From Hyphomicrobium sp. MC1 (GTDB lineage Bacteria; Pseudomonadota; Alphaproteobacteria; Rhizobiales; Hyphomicrobiaceae), in assembly GCF_000253295.1 (NCBI RefSeq), contig NC_015717.1:1240001-1304000 (forward strand): DNA of 64,000 bases. The letters are read 5' to 3'. Shown in pieces: positions 1-9,264 of the stretch. The notes beneath the pieces are model-generated. The model was not told the origin of the DNA and ran no database searches. It saw nothing but the letters and a program-made list of their open reading frames with translations. A program made the translations under genes and the position numbers. Each line of letters starts with the position of its first letter. Positions within the stretch are counted from its first letter, which is position 1.

Positions 1-343
1 GGTGTGGCCGCGTAAGCCACGTAGCGAGATGGTCCAGTGTTTGTCCCGGTTGATTGGCGATACCGGCAAACGTCGGAACATCGCTAGGGACCGGAGCGTT
101 CGCCGGTTCTCCAATCAAATGACAGGACGTGCACAGCTTGCGCGCGAGATTGTTTCCGTTCTCGATGTCGGGATGTTTAGATTCCGCTTTGCCGGGCTCT
201 TCTTTCAAGTTCGGCGGCGCATCCATCTGCTGTGCCAAAGCTGAAATCGACAGCGGAGCCGTACAGCCAAACGCAATGACCGCAAATGCCAAAGCTTTAG
301 TCGCAAAAGTTCGCGTCGTACGTATCGCCGATTTCGCCGTCAT
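1..343 (-). CDS. c-type cytochrome, 5' part only (runs off left edge)
   Basis: Reading the minus strand from an ATG at 343 gives an open frame that continues past base 1, so only about 114 residues are seen. A GAGGGG ribosome site lies about 7 nt upstream of the ATG. Residues 1-38 form a signal peptide with a hydrophobic stretch (ALAFAVIAFG) and a cleavage region near ALAQQ. A CTSCH haem-binding motif follows at about residues 70-74. This is a periplasmic class I cytochrome c-like protein. The axial methionine would lie beyond the edge. It is transcribed away from the cytochrome at 442, with 98 bp between the two starts. The exact electron-transfer partner cannot be inferred. Confidence 0.8.
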   Translation of the reverse strand, partial: MTAKSAIRTTRTFATKALAFAVIAFGCTAPLSISALAQQMDAPPNLKEEPGKAESKHPDIENGNNLARKLCTSCHLIGEPANAPVPSDVPTFAGIANQPGQTLDHLATWLTRPH

Positions 344-441
344 CTTGCCCCTCAAAATCCATTGTTCGAAATCAATACGATTGTGACATCGGTGCGCTAG
401 GTCATGAATTGACGAAGCGCAAATTGGCCGGGTGGGCAGAG

Positions 442-801
442 ATGATTTATTTGAGTGCGGATTGTCGTGCATTGATGCTGGCGCTGGGCTTCGTCTTTGT
501 AGTGTCGAGCGGCGCAAGCGCAAGCGCGGATGAGCAAGAGGCGGCTAAGGGCTTGGCGATCCTGCAAAAGAACTGCGCGCGTTGTCATGCGCTGGGATTG
601 ACGGAAAAGAGCCCGCACGCTCAAGCGCCGCCGTTTCGCGATATCGTCAATCGCTATCCTGTTGAGGATCTCGAGGAATCGCTGGCGGAAGGCATTATGT
701 CGGGTCATCCCGATATGCCCGAGTTCAGCTTCGATCCGGACCAGATTGGGTGGATCATCGCCTACCTCAATAGCCTGAAAGCCAAGGAAAAAGGTAACTA
801 G
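442..801 (+). CDS. small periplasmic c-type cytochrome
   Basis: A 119-residue secreted protein. The chosen ATG at 442 gives a clean signal peptide (hydrophobic ALMLALGFVFVV, ending near SASA). A TTG in frame at 409 would add 11 residues and cannot be excluded. The haem motif CARCH lies about 45 residues in, and a HPDMPEF segment downstream can supply the axial methionine. The C-terminal helix (WIIAYLNSLK) is typical of class I cytochromes c. It probably shuttles electrons in the periplasm. It is divergent from another cytochrome gene at 343, which suggests a shared control region. Confidence 0.82.
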   Translation: MIYLSADCRALMLALGFVFVVSSGASASADEQEAAKGLAILQKNCARCHALGLTEKSPHAQAPPFRDIVNRYPVEDLEESLAEGIMSGHPDMPEFSFDPDQIGWIIAYLNSLKAKEKGN

Positions 802-907
802 ACGGCTTTTTTTAACGCTGCATCCGTAAGCAGAAGGCCGCCGTGGCCTTCGGTCGCCGATCGGTGTGGAACAGCCCCGCATGTGGGCGCGTTGGCCTTT
901 GTAGTTA

Positions 908-936
908 GGGCGCGCAAAAAAAAAGCCAGCGCGCCC
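908..936. other. perfect 8-bp hairpin with A-rich loop in a 5' leader
   Basis: GGGCGCGC at 908-915 is exactly complementary to GCGCGCCC at 929-936, and the 13-nt loop carries nine consecutive A. It ends 6 nt before the GGAGG ribosome site of the gene starting at 955. It may be a leader structure or the terminator of something upstream read on the other strand. There is no further support for function. Confidence 0.3.
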
Positions 937-954
937 AGGACATGGAGGACTTCG

Positions 955-1248
955 ATGAAGAGGACATTTGTCGCTATCATCGGCGCGGTTTCCATCGCGG
1001 CGTTCGCGGCGCCTATTGCGCACGCGGATTCCATTAGTGGTGTCGAAGGCGCCCGCGCCAAAGAGCGCCAGGGCCGCTATCTCAATCGCAGCGACCGCGA
1101 GCATCTTCGCCGTTACGGTAACAACGACGACTACGGTTGGCGCGGACGCTATCGCTACTATGATGATGGCTATGACGACTATGATGACGGCCCCGGTGGC
1201 GTGAGCGTTTATGTCGGCCCTGGTGGCGTTGGCGTTTACGGTTACTGA
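955..1248 (+). CDS. small secreted Tyr/Asp/Gly-rich protein
   Basis: A 97-residue protein with a strong ribosome site (TGGAGG about 7 nt before ATG 955). Residues 1-24 are a signal peptide ending near AHADS. The mature part begins with a basic helix (ARAKERQGRYLNRSDREHLR) and then has low-complexity repeats of Arg, Tyr, Asp and Gly, with the tail GGVSVYVGPGGVGVYGY. No known domain is recognised. Similar short, compositionally biased secreted proteins are common in Hyphomicrobiales. It is probably a cell-surface or periplasmic structural or metal-associated protein, but the function is unknown. Confidence 0.7.
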   Translation: MKRTFVAIIGAVSIAAFAAPIAHADSISGVEGARAKERQGRYLNRSDREHLRRYGNNDDYGWRGRYRYYDDGYDDYDDGPGGVSVYVGPGGVGVYGY

Positions 1249-1600
1249 TCGCTGACGATAGAATCTCAAAACGCGTGAGGCGAGCGGGTAGACAATCCTG
1301 CGACGCCTTGCGCGCCTTTGCAAAAGGCGGGGACAATTTTCTTAAATCGTTGTTGGAGCCAACTGGCGTCTGCCGGGGCCTATAAGCACGTCCCCCAAAA
1401 AAGTTCCGCCCACAGCGCTGAAAATATCGGCTTTTGACGCGAAAATACGCAGTTTTTCGCTGCTTTATTGCGGCGGATATTTCCTCTGAGATCGTTTCAA
1501 AACGTATGCGGCGAGTATCTCTGTATCGCCGTGCAATCGCAGCGGCTTGGTGGGTGTCAAGCTGCGTCATTCGCAATCAAACCGAAGGAGAGACCTCGGG
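1249..1600. other. intergenic, no gene seen
   Basis: This 352-bp stretch separates two small secreted-protein genes. The only clear element is the GAAGGAGAG ribosome site at its right end, which serves the gene at 1601. Open frames on either strand here have no family features. Confidence 0.5.
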
Positions 1601-1903
1601 ATGAAACGTCTCGCACTTATTTGTTTAATGGCAATCGGAACGGCCATCGGCGGCACGGCAGTGTCAGCCGCGCCTGCATCGACTAGCCTTGCCGGCATCG
1701 GAAAAGCACAGAGCGGCGTTGAGCTTGTTCGGCATAAACGCGGACACTGGAAACGCAATCGCCATTATCGCCACAACAATTGGCACCATCGGAGTCACTG
1801 GCGGCACAATCGCTATCGTGGTTGGCATCGCTATCATCGCCGTCCGTGGAACTGGCGTTCGCGCGGTTGTGTGATCATCGGACCGGTTTGGATGTGCCCA
1901 TAA
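1601..1903 (+). CDS. small secreted His/Arg/Trp-rich protein
   Basis: A 100-residue protein with ATG at 1601 behind a GAAGGAGAG site. Its signal peptide (about 1-24) has a hydrophobic core and an SAAPA cleavage region. The mature half is strikingly rich in His, Arg, Trp and Tyr (repeats such as RHNRYRGWHRYHRR) and ends in a Cys-bearing hydrophobic tail (CVIIGPVWMCP). Two cysteines near the end could form a disulfide. The histidine density would suit metal or polyanion binding, which is inference only. It resembles in style the protein at 47282. A hairpin terminator follows at 1944. Confidence 0.7.
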   Translation: MKRLALICLMAIGTAIGGTAVSAAPASTSLAGIGKAQSGVELVRHKRGHWKRNRHYRHNNWHHRSHWRHNRYRGWHRYHRRPWNWRSRGCVIIGPVWMCP

Positions 1904-1943
1904 GAGACGCTTGCGTCGCAATGATCGACTGCGTTTTTGTGGA

Positions 1944-1972
1944 AGAGCCGGGCGCCCGTCCGGCTCTTTTTT
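1944..1972 (+). terminator. Rho-independent terminator
   Basis: AGAGCCGG and CCGGCTCT form an 8-bp stem around a GCGCCCGT loop and are followed at once by six T. It lies 41 bp downstream of the stop of the secreted-protein gene ending at 1903. Confidence 0.85.
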
Positions 1973-2005
1973 ATGCGAGTTCTCTCGGTGCCTGCCGTGA
2001 TTGGT

Positions 2006-2638
2006 CTAGTTTGTGAGCAGGTGCGCACCGATGTCCTCGATACGCTCGAACATCATATCTGGTTGGAGTGTGCGTAGCTTTTCGGGCGCGGTGTAGCCCC
2101 AGGTCACGGCGGCGAAGTCGATGCCGGCAGCGCGGGCGGCATTAAGGTCGCGGGCTTCATCGCCGATCGCCAGAACCTGATGCGGGGCGACACCCGCGCG
2201 TTTCATCACGCGGCGGAATTTTCCGGACTTGCCGAAGAGGGCCGCGCTGCAATTGTAATCCGAGAAGAGGGCGGTGTTCTCGGGGCCGAGAACGACTTTC
2301 GCATTCTCTTCGTTGTCGGATGAGACCAGCGTCAGCGTGACGCCTCCGCTCTTCAGCGTGCGCAGCATGTCGTCTGCGCCGGGAAAAAGCGAGATGGTGT
2401 CGAGCTGCGTCGATTTCAGCTTGCGCATGTAGCGGGCGATCATCGGCAGTTTCCAGCGCGGTACGCCGAGGTGTTTCAGAATTTCGGGGACATCGGCACG
2501 GCGCAGCGGTTCGATCTCGTCTTCGCTGACGCGGCGCAGGCGGAACGCATCCGCCACGTCGTTCAGACTACCGATGAACCAGGGGAAGCTGTCGGCGAGG
2601 GTGCCGTCGAGATCGAAAATAACCAGCGAATAGCGCAT
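2006..2638 (-). CDS. HAD-superfamily phosphatase (Gph/PGP-like)
   Basis: A 210-residue cytosolic haloacid-dehalogenase hydrolase. Motif I is FDLDGT (Asp9 nucleophile and Asp11). Motif II is LVSSDN near residue 100. Motif III is a lysine in the GKSGKF segment. Motif IV is GDEARD near residue 160. A helical cap sits between motifs I and II (subclass IA). These residues are all present, so an active phosphatase is expected. Phosphoglycolate and related small phosphate esters are usual substrates of close families, but the substrate cannot be read from sequence. It stands alone, convergent with the upstream secreted-protein gene. Confidence 0.85.
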   Translation of the reverse strand: MRYSLVIFDLDGTLADSFPWFIGSLNDVADAFRLRRVSEDEIEPLRRADVPEILKHLGVPRWKLPMIARYMRKLKSTQLDTISLFPGADDMLRTLKSGGVTLTLVSSDNEENAKVVLGPENTALFSDYNCSAALFGKSGKFRRVMKRAGVAPHQVLAIGDEARDLNAARAAGIDFAAVTWGYTAPEKLRTLQPDMMFERIEDIGAHLLTN

Positions 2639-2890
2639 GTGCTAATGACGGCTCCTCTAGCTCCGACCCTGTCTCGGAACGGAGAGGGAGTCAATCGCGC
2701 ATCACTTGCAGGGTTTTGCGTACGGACCGTGACAGCACCGGCTGCGTATTGTCGCTGAGTGCGAGGGGGCGGGATCTGTCTTTCGTCGGCGTCTTTTGAT
2801 GGCGCACAGCAAGTCCCCAGCAGGGAGACGGCCGCCATGCGCGTGGGCTCGGAAATGTCGGTTGGCGACAACCAAGCTTCGTGGCGATGC

Positions 2891-5800
2891 TTAGCTTTTC
2901 GATGCCGTAGGGCTCTGGCTGCCAGATATAGCGTTCGCCCGCCGCCTGACGGATGGTCTCAAGCGTTCGCGAAGCGCCTGGAACGTCACGTATAGTGACG
3001 GGATCGCGAAAATCCCGATGAACGATGCGAAAATCATTCCGCCGAATACTGGCGTGCCGACATTCCGGCGCGCGAGTTCGGCAGCTCCAACGGCAATGAC
3101 AAGCGGCAGCAATCCGAGGATGAAAGCGAATGACGTCATCATCACCGGCCGGAACCGCAATCGGCTGCCTTCGGTCGCTGCTTCATGCAATTCGATACCG
3201 CGCTCACGCTGCTCTTTGGCAAATTCGACAATGAGAATGCCGTTCTTCGCCGCGAGACCGATCAGCACGACCATGCCGATTTGGCCATAAAGGTCGAGAG
3301 TCAGGCCGCCCAACACGATGGCCGCGAATGCGCCGAACACGCCGACGCTGACCGATAACAGAACGGGGACCGGAATGGTCCAGCTCTCATAGAGTGCGAC
3401 GAGGAACAGATAGGCGAAGAGCAAGGCAAATCCCAAGATGATCGCCGTCTTGCCTTCGGCGCGCTTTTCCTGGAAAGCCGTATCGGTCCATTCCCCCGCG
3501 TATCCGTCAGGCAGAGTGCGTGCGGCGACGGCTTCCATCGAGTTGAGAGCTTGACCGGAGGACACACCAGCCGCCGGGCTGCCTTGAATGGTCACCGCGC
3601 GGAGATTGTTATAGCGAATGATCGCGGATGGACCGATGACGGGTCGCACTTCCACCAAGCTACGCAACGAAATCATCTCGCCTTTGTCGTTTCGCACATT
3701 GATCCGAAAGATATCGTCCACGCTCGTGCGATCGGCAGCGTCGGCCTGCACCTGGACCTGCCACGTTCGGCCGAAAAGGTTCATGTTATTGACGAAGTAG
3801 CCGCCAAGGGATGCCTGTAGGTCTTGAAAGACGTCGCTCAGTTTTACGCCCTGGACTTGAACTTTATCGCGATCGATATCGAGGTAGATCGACGGGTTCG
3901 TGGCGGAATACGTGCTGAAGACGCGCGAGAGCTTCGGGTCCTGGTTGGCGGCAACGAGAAGCCCTCGTAATACCTGTGCCAAGGCTTTTGGATCGCCGCC
4001 GCGGAGATCTTTCAGAACGTATGCGAAACCGCCACCCGACCCGAGACCGATGATCGGCGGCGGCGCCAACGGTACGACAATTCCGCCCACGATCTCGCGG
4101 AATTTTGGCCCCAACCGCGCGATCAATGCATTGACACCTTGCGAGCGGTCCTTCCTCTCTGCAAAAGGTTTCAGCGTCACAACCATGAACGCGCCGTTGG
4201 CCTGGGAATAGTTATCGATGAAATTGAGGCCGATGACGGACGTAACATCCTGAACGGCGGACTCACTTTGCAAAATTTTTTCGGCCTGCTTCACGACATT
4301 GGTGGTGCGCACGACGGATGCGCCTCCGGGAAGCTGCGCGATAACGAATAGCGCGCCCTGATCGTCTTCCGGCAGGAAGCCGGTCGGCGTCACTTTTGAC
4401 AGTGCGTAAATTCCGACGCCCGAGATCGCCACGAGAGCAAGGCCGGCCAACGAGAACCGAAGCATCCGCGCCACTGCGGCGCCGTACGCATCCCGAATGT
4501 AATCGATGCTTCTCATGACGATGCCGATCAATCCTCTGCGCGGCCCATGATGCGGTTTCAGAAAAATGCCGCACAGAGCCGGCGAAAGCGTAAGGGCGTT
4601 GACGGCGGAGAGGAACATCGACACTGCGATCGTAACGGCGAACTGACGAAACAGCTCTCCCGAAATCCCGGGAATGAATGCGACCGGCACGAACACGGAA
4701 AGAAGGACGAGGGTAATGGCAATGATCGGCGCGGTAATTTCTTGCATGGCGAGTTTGGTCGCCTCTGCTGGAGATAGCTCCGGTCGCTCCTCCATGACGC
4801 GCTCGACATTTTCGACCACGACGATGGCGTCGTCGACCACGATGCCGATCGCCAGAACGATTGCGAGCAGTGATACCGTATTCGCCGAATAGCCGATGGC
4901 GAGCAGTCCGACGAAAGTGCCGATGAGGCTGACCGGCACGGCGAGCGTCGGGATCAACGTCGCGCGAACGCTGCCGAGGAAGAGATAGACAACGATAACG
5001 ACGAGAATGAAAGCTTCTATGAGCGTCTTTTGAACTTCGTGAATGGTGTCGGTGACGAACTCTGTTGGATCGTAGGTTACCTTCCAAGCGAGGCCCTTCG
5101 GGAACCGCTTCTCTGCAGCCTCGAGTTTGGCCTTGACCTCTTTCAGCGTCGCAATGGCGTTGGCACCGGGGACCTGATAGATCGCGATGACGGCGGCAGG
5201 ACCGCCGTTGAAAAGCGTTTCGCGGTCGAGATTGGCGGCGCCGAGTTCGAGGCGCGCAACATCGCCGAGGCGTAGAATGGAGCCGTCGGGATTTGTCCGC
5301 AGCACGATCTTTTCGAAATCTGAGACGGTATTGAGACGGCCCTTGGTTTGAAGATTGAGCTGGAGCTGCTGCTCGTTCGATATCGGGCGCGCGCCGATGC
5401 GTCCCACGGCGGCTTGAATGTTCTGCGCTTGGATCGCGCTGATAATGTCACCCGTTGTGAGGTTAAGCCCTGTGAGCCGGTCGGTCCGGATCCAGGCGCG
5501 CATGGCGTAGTCTTGCGGTCCCCACAACGTCGCGTCGCCAACACCTGGCGTGCTTTTGATTTGATCCAGAAGGTTGATCGTCACGTAATTGGAGAGAAAG
5601 AGCGGATCGTGCGTGTGCTTCGGCGAGTAAAGCGCGATGACGCCCAGCAACGCTGACGATTTCTTTTTCACCGATACGCCCTGTCGTTGCACTTCGGGCG
5701 GCAGGCTCGACAATGCGACCTGGACTCTGTTGTTGACGTTGACGGTGTTAATGTCAGGATTTGTGCCGAGTTCGAAGGAGCAGATGAGCGTATAGCTGCC

Positions 5801-6058
5801 ATCGTCGCCGCTGACGCTCTTCATGTAGATCATCTTGTCAACGCCGACGACCTGCGCCTCGATGGGCTGCGCGACGGTCGCATCGACGACCGCGGAATTC
5901 GCACCGGGATAGGTCGTCGTAACCTGCACCTGCGGGGGAACAATGTCCGGGTATTGTGCCAGGGGAATTGCGTAGAGTGCTAGCGCACCCGCAATCGTCG
6001 TGACGATGGCGATGACGATTGCGAGCCTCGGGCGGTCGACGAAAATGGCAGAGAGCAT
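2891..6058 (-). CDS. RND efflux pump, inner-membrane transporter (AcrB/MexB, HAE-1 type)
   Basis: 1055 residues, close to the roughly 1049 of AcrB. The N-terminus is a transmembrane helix (RPRLAIVIAIVTTIAGALAL), followed by the porter domain. The proton-relay pair Asp-Asp is seen in GIVVDDAIVVVENV, and the relay lysine in LIGLAAKNGILIVEF. The second large periplasmic loop contains GFLPEDDQGA. It uses proton flow to export drugs or other amphiphiles from periplasm and membrane. Its adaptor gene lies just upstream with 3 nt between them, so the two are one operon. No TolC-type outer-membrane channel lies in the window, so it must borrow one. Confidence 0.95.
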   Translation of the reverse strand: MLSAIFVDRPRLAIVIAIVTTIAGALALYAIPLAQYPDIVPPQVQVTTTYPGANSAVVDATVAQPIEAQVVGVDKMIYMKSVSGDDGSYTLICSFELGTNPDINTVNVNNRVQVALSSLPPEVQRQGVSVKKKSSALLGVIALYSPKHTHDPLFLSNYVTINLLDQIKSTPGVGDATLWGPQDYAMRAWIRTDRLTGLNLTTGDIISAIQAQNIQAAVGRIGARPISNEQQLQLNLQTKGRLNTVSDFEKIVLRTNPDGSILRLGDVARLELGAANLDRETLFNGGPAAVIAIYQVPGANAIATLKEVKAKLEAAEKRFPKGLAWKVTYDPTEFVTDTIHEVQKTLIEAFILVVIVVYLFLGSVRATLIPTLAVPVSLIGTFVGLLAIGYSANTVSLLAIVLAIGIVVDDAIVVVENVERVMEERPELSPAEATKLAMQEITAPIIAITLVLLSVFVPVAFIPGISGELFRQFAVTIAVSMFLSAVNALTLSPALCGIFLKPHHGPRRGLIGIVMRSIDYIRDAYGAAVARMLRFSLAGLALVAISGVGIYALSKVTPTGFLPEDDQGALFVIAQLPGGASVVRTTNVVKQAEKILQSESAVQDVTSVIGLNFIDNYSQANGAFMVVTLKPFAERKDRSQGVNALIARLGPKFREIVGGIVVPLAPPPIIGLGSGGGFAYVLKDLRGGDPKALAQVLRGLLVAANQDPKLSRVFSTYSATNPSIYLDIDRDKVQVQGVKLSDVFQDLQASLGGYFVNNMNLFGRTWQVQVQADAADRTSVDDIFRINVRNDKGEMISLRSLVEVRPVIGPSAIIRYNNLRAVTIQGSPAAGVSSGQALNSMEAVAARTLPDGYAGEWTDTAFQEKRAEGKTAIILGFALLFAYLFLVALYESWTIPVPVLLSVSVGVFGAFAAIVLGGLTLDLYGQIGMVVLIGLAAKNGILIVEFAKEQRERGIELHEAATEGSRLRFRPVMMTSFAFILGLLPLVIAVGAAELARRNVGTPVFGGMIFASFIGIFAIPSLYVTFQALRERLRPSVRRRANAISGSQSPTASKS

Positions 6059-6061
6059 TGA

Positions 6062-7168
6062 TCAGCTCCGATCCGTCGTGGACGGCACGGGCGTTGCGAT
6101 CACCGGCGCTCCAGGTCGAACCCCCTGCAATCCTTCGACGATGACCTGTTCGCCTGCGGAAAGGCCATCTTCGACGACGACGCCGTTTCCGAAATCTCCA
6201 CCGGTTTTGATCCTGCGAACCGCTGCTTTTCCATCATCGACGACGAAGACGTAAATGCCCTCCTGATCGGCAATGAGCGCAGCTTGCGGAACGACGACTT
6301 TATCTTGGGGCGTTCCAGTCTCGACGCCAACGCGCACGAATTGCCCGTCGATCAAAGCACCATTCGGATTGGGGAAACTCGCGCGCACAAGAACGGTATC
6401 GGTCGATCGGTTGACCGTGACGTCGACGAAATTGATGGTGCCGATTTGATTGTAAGTGCTCAGATCCGCGAACCGCAGCGTCGCCTTAAGTTTCGTTACA
6501 TCCAGAGCTTTGCCACTTTGTTGAAGACGCAGAAATTCCCGCTGGCTGACGGGAAATGTCACGTACATCGGGTCCTGGCTAACGATAACGGTCAGCGGCC
6601 CGGTGTCCGGACCGACGACATTGCCTTTAGTGATAGTCGACCGCCCGACCTTTCCTGCTATCGGAGCAGTAATAACGGTATATCCGAGGTTGATCTTTGC
6701 CGTCTGCAAGTTGGCTTCGTTGATGAGTATCGTGCCTTTGGCTTGCTCATCCGCGGCAAGAGCCTGATCGCGGGCGACAGCGGTGCCGACGTTGCGTTCA
6801 AGCAGATCTTTTGCGCGATCGAGCTGGACCTCGGTCAGCACTTTCGCGGATTTGCTGCGCTCCAATGCGCCTTGCGCTTCGCTGACGGCCGCTTTGAAGA
6901 GGCCGTCTTCTATTCGAAAGAGCGGAGCGCCAGCGGAGACCATCTCGCCTTCCTTGAATTCGATGGCGTCTAGAAAGCCCGTGACCCGGGCGCGGACGTC
7001 AACCCGTTCGATCGCCTCCACTCGGCCGACGAAATCGAGAGCATTGGAGATCGGCTTAAGATCGGCACGAACGACGCCGACGGAAATTTTTGGCGCCTCA
7101 GCCTGTTGAGCGAGTGCCAGAGGCGGTGCAATGAAGAGCGCAAGGATGGCGAACGAAGCAAGGCGCAT
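6062..7168 (-). CDS. RND periplasmic adaptor (membrane fusion protein, AcrA/MexA type)
   Basis: 368 residues from an ATG at 7168, chosen because AGGAGG lies 5 nt upstream. An ATG at 7186 would add six residues. Residues 1-21 are a signal peptide ending near ALAQQ. The order is then lipoyl half-motif (VDVRARVTGFLDAIEFKEGEMV), alpha-hairpin of about 70 residues, second lipoyl half with a TVITAPIAGKVGRS segment, beta-barrel and membrane-proximal domain. No lipobox cysteine is seen. It links the pump encoded immediately downstream to an outer-membrane channel. The ppk2 stop lies only 22 nt upstream, so cotranscription with ppk2 is likely. Confidence 0.93.
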   Translation of the reverse strand: MRLASFAILALFIAPPLALAQQAEAPKISVGVVRADLKPISNALDFVGRVEAIERVDVRARVTGFLDAIEFKEGEMVSAGAPLFRIEDGLFKAAVSEAQGALERSKSAKVLTEVQLDRAKDLLERNVGTAVARDQALAADEQAKGTILINEANLQTAKINLGYTVITAPIAGKVGRSTITKGNVVGPDTGPLTVIVSQDPMYVTFPVSQREFLRLQQSGKALDVTKLKATLRFADLSTYNQIGTINFVDVTVNRSTDTVLVRASFPNPNGALIDGQFVRVGVETGTPQDKVVVPQAALIADQEGIYVFVVDDGKAAVRRIKTGGDFGNGVVVEDGLSAGEQVIVEGLQGVRPGAPVIATPVPSTTDRS

Positions 7169-7190
7169 TTCGGCCTCCTGGTTCATGTCG

Positions 7191-8024
7191 TCAATGCGGT
7201 TCAGGGACGAGCTTGAACGCGGGGGCGTTATGCTTCTTGGGTTTGCTGACTTCCCTTTTCGGCAGCTTGATCCTGTCGCGCTTGATGTCCTCATACGGAA
7301 TGAGACTGAGAAGGTGCTCGATGATATTGAGCCGTGCCTTCCGCTTGTCGTCCGAGTACGCCACATACCAGGGCGCCCATGCTGTGTCGGAGGCTGAAAA
7401 CATCTCGTCGCGCGCGTGCGTATAGTCGTCCCAGCGGGTATAGGACTTCAGATCCATATTCGAGAGCTTCCAGATCTTGCGGCCATCGTCGATGCGCGCC
7501 TCAAGGCGACGCGTTTGCTCATCGGGACTGACCTCGAGCCAGTATTTGACCAGGATGACGCCGGAATCGATGATGGCCTTCTCGACCGAAGGCACGATTC
7601 TGAGAAAGCGTTCGACCTGCTTTTCCGAGCAGAAACCCATGACGCGCTCGACGCCTGCGCGATTGTACCAGCTGCGATCGAAGATCACGATCTCGCCGCC
7701 CGCCGGAAGATGGGGCAGATAGCGCTGAATATACATTTGAGATTTTTCGCGTTCAGTCGGAGCCGGAAGCGCAACGACGCGAAACACGCGCGGACTGACA
7801 CGCGCCGTAATGGCTTTTATCGTGCCGCCCTTCCCGGCACCGTCCCTGCCTTCGAACACGATGCAAACTTTTTTCTGCTCGTGGCGAACCCATTCCTGCA
7901 GTTTGACGAGCTCGGTATGCAGACGCTTCAGTTCGCGCTCATAATCCTTGCGTTTCAGCTTGAAGTGATTGCGGGGGCGTTCGCTTTCCAAGGTGGGAGC
8001 GTCAGCGCTCTTACTGTCTTCCAT
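7191..8024 (-). CDS. ppk2: polyphosphate kinase 2
   Basis: 277 residues, a one-domain PPK2. Walker A is GRDGAGKGGT at about 59-68. The Walker B and lid region has FDRSWYNRAGVE at about 115-126. A helical segment with RLEARIDDGRKIWKLS follows. PPK2 enzymes transfer phosphate between polyphosphate and nucleotides and usually favour NDP or NMP phosphorylation from polyphosphate. The class (ADP or GDP preference) cannot be assigned by eye. It lies 22 nt before the RND adaptor gene and 154 nt after the Ca2+/H+ antiporter gene, all on the same strand. Confidence 0.93.
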   Translation of the reverse strand: MEDSKSADAPTLESERPRNHFKLKRKDYERELKRLHTELVKLQEWVRHEQKKVCIVFEGRDGAGKGGTIKAITARVSPRVFRVVALPAPTEREKSQMYIQRYLPHLPAGGEIVIFDRSWYNRAGVERVMGFCSEKQVERFLRIVPSVEKAIIDSGVILVKYWLEVSPDEQTRRLEARIDDGRKIWKLSNMDLKSYTRWDDYTHARDEMFSASDTAWAPWYVAYSDDKRKARLNIIEHLLSLIPYEDIKRDRIKLPKREVSKPKKHNAPAFKLVPEPH

Positions 8025-8178
8025 GTCATTGCCTCAGCAAACCGCGTGCCCCGCCGTCCTTAATGCAATGTAGTGCCCACTGTTGCCGATATTGCGTGCG
8101 TTAGAAAGATCCGAACACGGTCTGTTTGGGTAAATTCGTTATTGCGATGCGAACGACTGAACACTGCGGGAGCGCAAA

Positions 8179-9240
8179 CTAGACTTGCGGAGTCAGGAAG
8201 AAAGCGATCCCCAGTATGAAGTAGACGGCCAAAAGTTGAACGCCCTTCAACCAATCCGACCGGCCGTCTCCGGCAACTTGTCCTGTTGCGACGACTGCGA
8301 GGAACACCGCGAGCACCAAGCCCTTGCCAAACAGCAAGTTCATAGGGGATGGGCCGACGAAAAAGCTTAAAAGAACCAGGACGGGAGCGACAAACAACGC
8401 GACCTGAACGCTCGACCCAATGGCAATCGATAGGCTGAGATCCATTCGGTCCTTCAACGCGGCCGTCACCGCAGTCGCGTGCTCGGCAGCATTGCCGAGA
8501 ATGGCAACGACGAACACGCCGACGAAGAGATCGCTGAAACCGAACGCATGTGCCGTTGGCTCGATCGCACCGACCAGGATTTCGCTGAGCCACGCAATTG
8601 CCGCGGTACACGCGGCAAGAACGCCAATCGCCTGGCCGAGTGGCCAGTTTTTTCTATGTTCGCTGTTATTTGATGTGGTCAAGGCCAGAAAGAAGTTGGG
8701 GTGAGTCCGCACGGAAAATATGAGAAACAGCCCATAGAGAACGAGAAGCACAATAGAAATAGCGATGCTCAGTGTGCTCTCGCCTCCGCTATAGCGTTCA
8801 CCGACAAGCGCGCCGTAAGCAGCGGGAATGACGAGCGCTATCGCCGCCAGTGTCAGCATGGTCGCTTGCGCTCGCGCTCCCGCAGCGTTGAAGCGCTGCT
8901 CATGATGGCGCAAACCGCCGGCCAGCATGGCGGCACCGAGCACGAGAAGAATGTTGCCGACGATCGAGCCGACGATGGTGGCTTTTACGATATCGTGCAA
9001 TCCGGCGCGCAACGCTGCGAGGGCGATGATCAGTTCCGCGGCGTTGCCGAAAGTCGCATTGAGCAGGCCGCCCACACCCTCGCCGGCGCGGTCTGCGAGT
9101 TGTTCTGTCGCTCGTCCGAGCCAGGCTGCTAACGGTAGAATGGCGAGGGCAGACGCGAGAAATATATATGTGTGCTGATTTGGAGCAAGATACTCAAGCG
9201 CCACAGCGACAGGGGCGAAGCACAGCAGCCAATTCCACAT
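8179..9240 (-). CDS. cax: Ca2+/H+ (cation/proton) antiporter, CaCA family
   Basis: 353 residues with about ten or eleven transmembrane helices. Each half carries the alpha-repeat signature: GLLNATFGNAAELIIA near residues 58-73 and ILGNAAEHATAV about 180 residues later. The paired acidic residues of the two repeats are those that bind the cation in Cax/ChaA antiporters. It would export Ca2+ (or Na+/K+) in exchange for protons across the inner membrane. The start ATG lies 24 nt after the SulP permease stop, so both probably share a transcript. The length is normal for the family (ChaA 366). Confidence 0.92.
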   Translation of the reverse strand: MWNWLLCFAPVAVALEYLAPNQHTYIFLASALAILPLAAWLGRATEQLADRAGEGVGGLLNATFGNAAELIIALAALRAGLHDIVKATIVGSIVGNILLVLGAAMLAGGLRHHEQRFNAAGARAQATMLTLAAIALVIPAAYGALVGERYSGGESTLSIAISIVLLVLYGLFLIFSVRTHPNFFLALTTSNNSEHRKNWPLGQAIGVLAACTAAIAWLSEILVGAIEPTAHAFGFSDLFVGVFVVAILGNAAEHATAVTAALKDRMDLSLSIAIGSSVQVALFVAPVLVLLSFFVGPSPMNLLFGKGLVLAVFLAVVATGQVAGDGRSDWLKGVQLLAVYFILGIAFFLTPQV

Positions 9241-9264
9241 CGCTTACTCCTGATGCCGCGCGCG

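Noticed and set aside
397..1323. 308-codon minus-strand frame across the cytochrome and secreted-protein genes
   Set aside because: It runs opposite to two genes with signal peptides and ribosome sites, and its translation is random-looking Arg/Ala/Ile runs.
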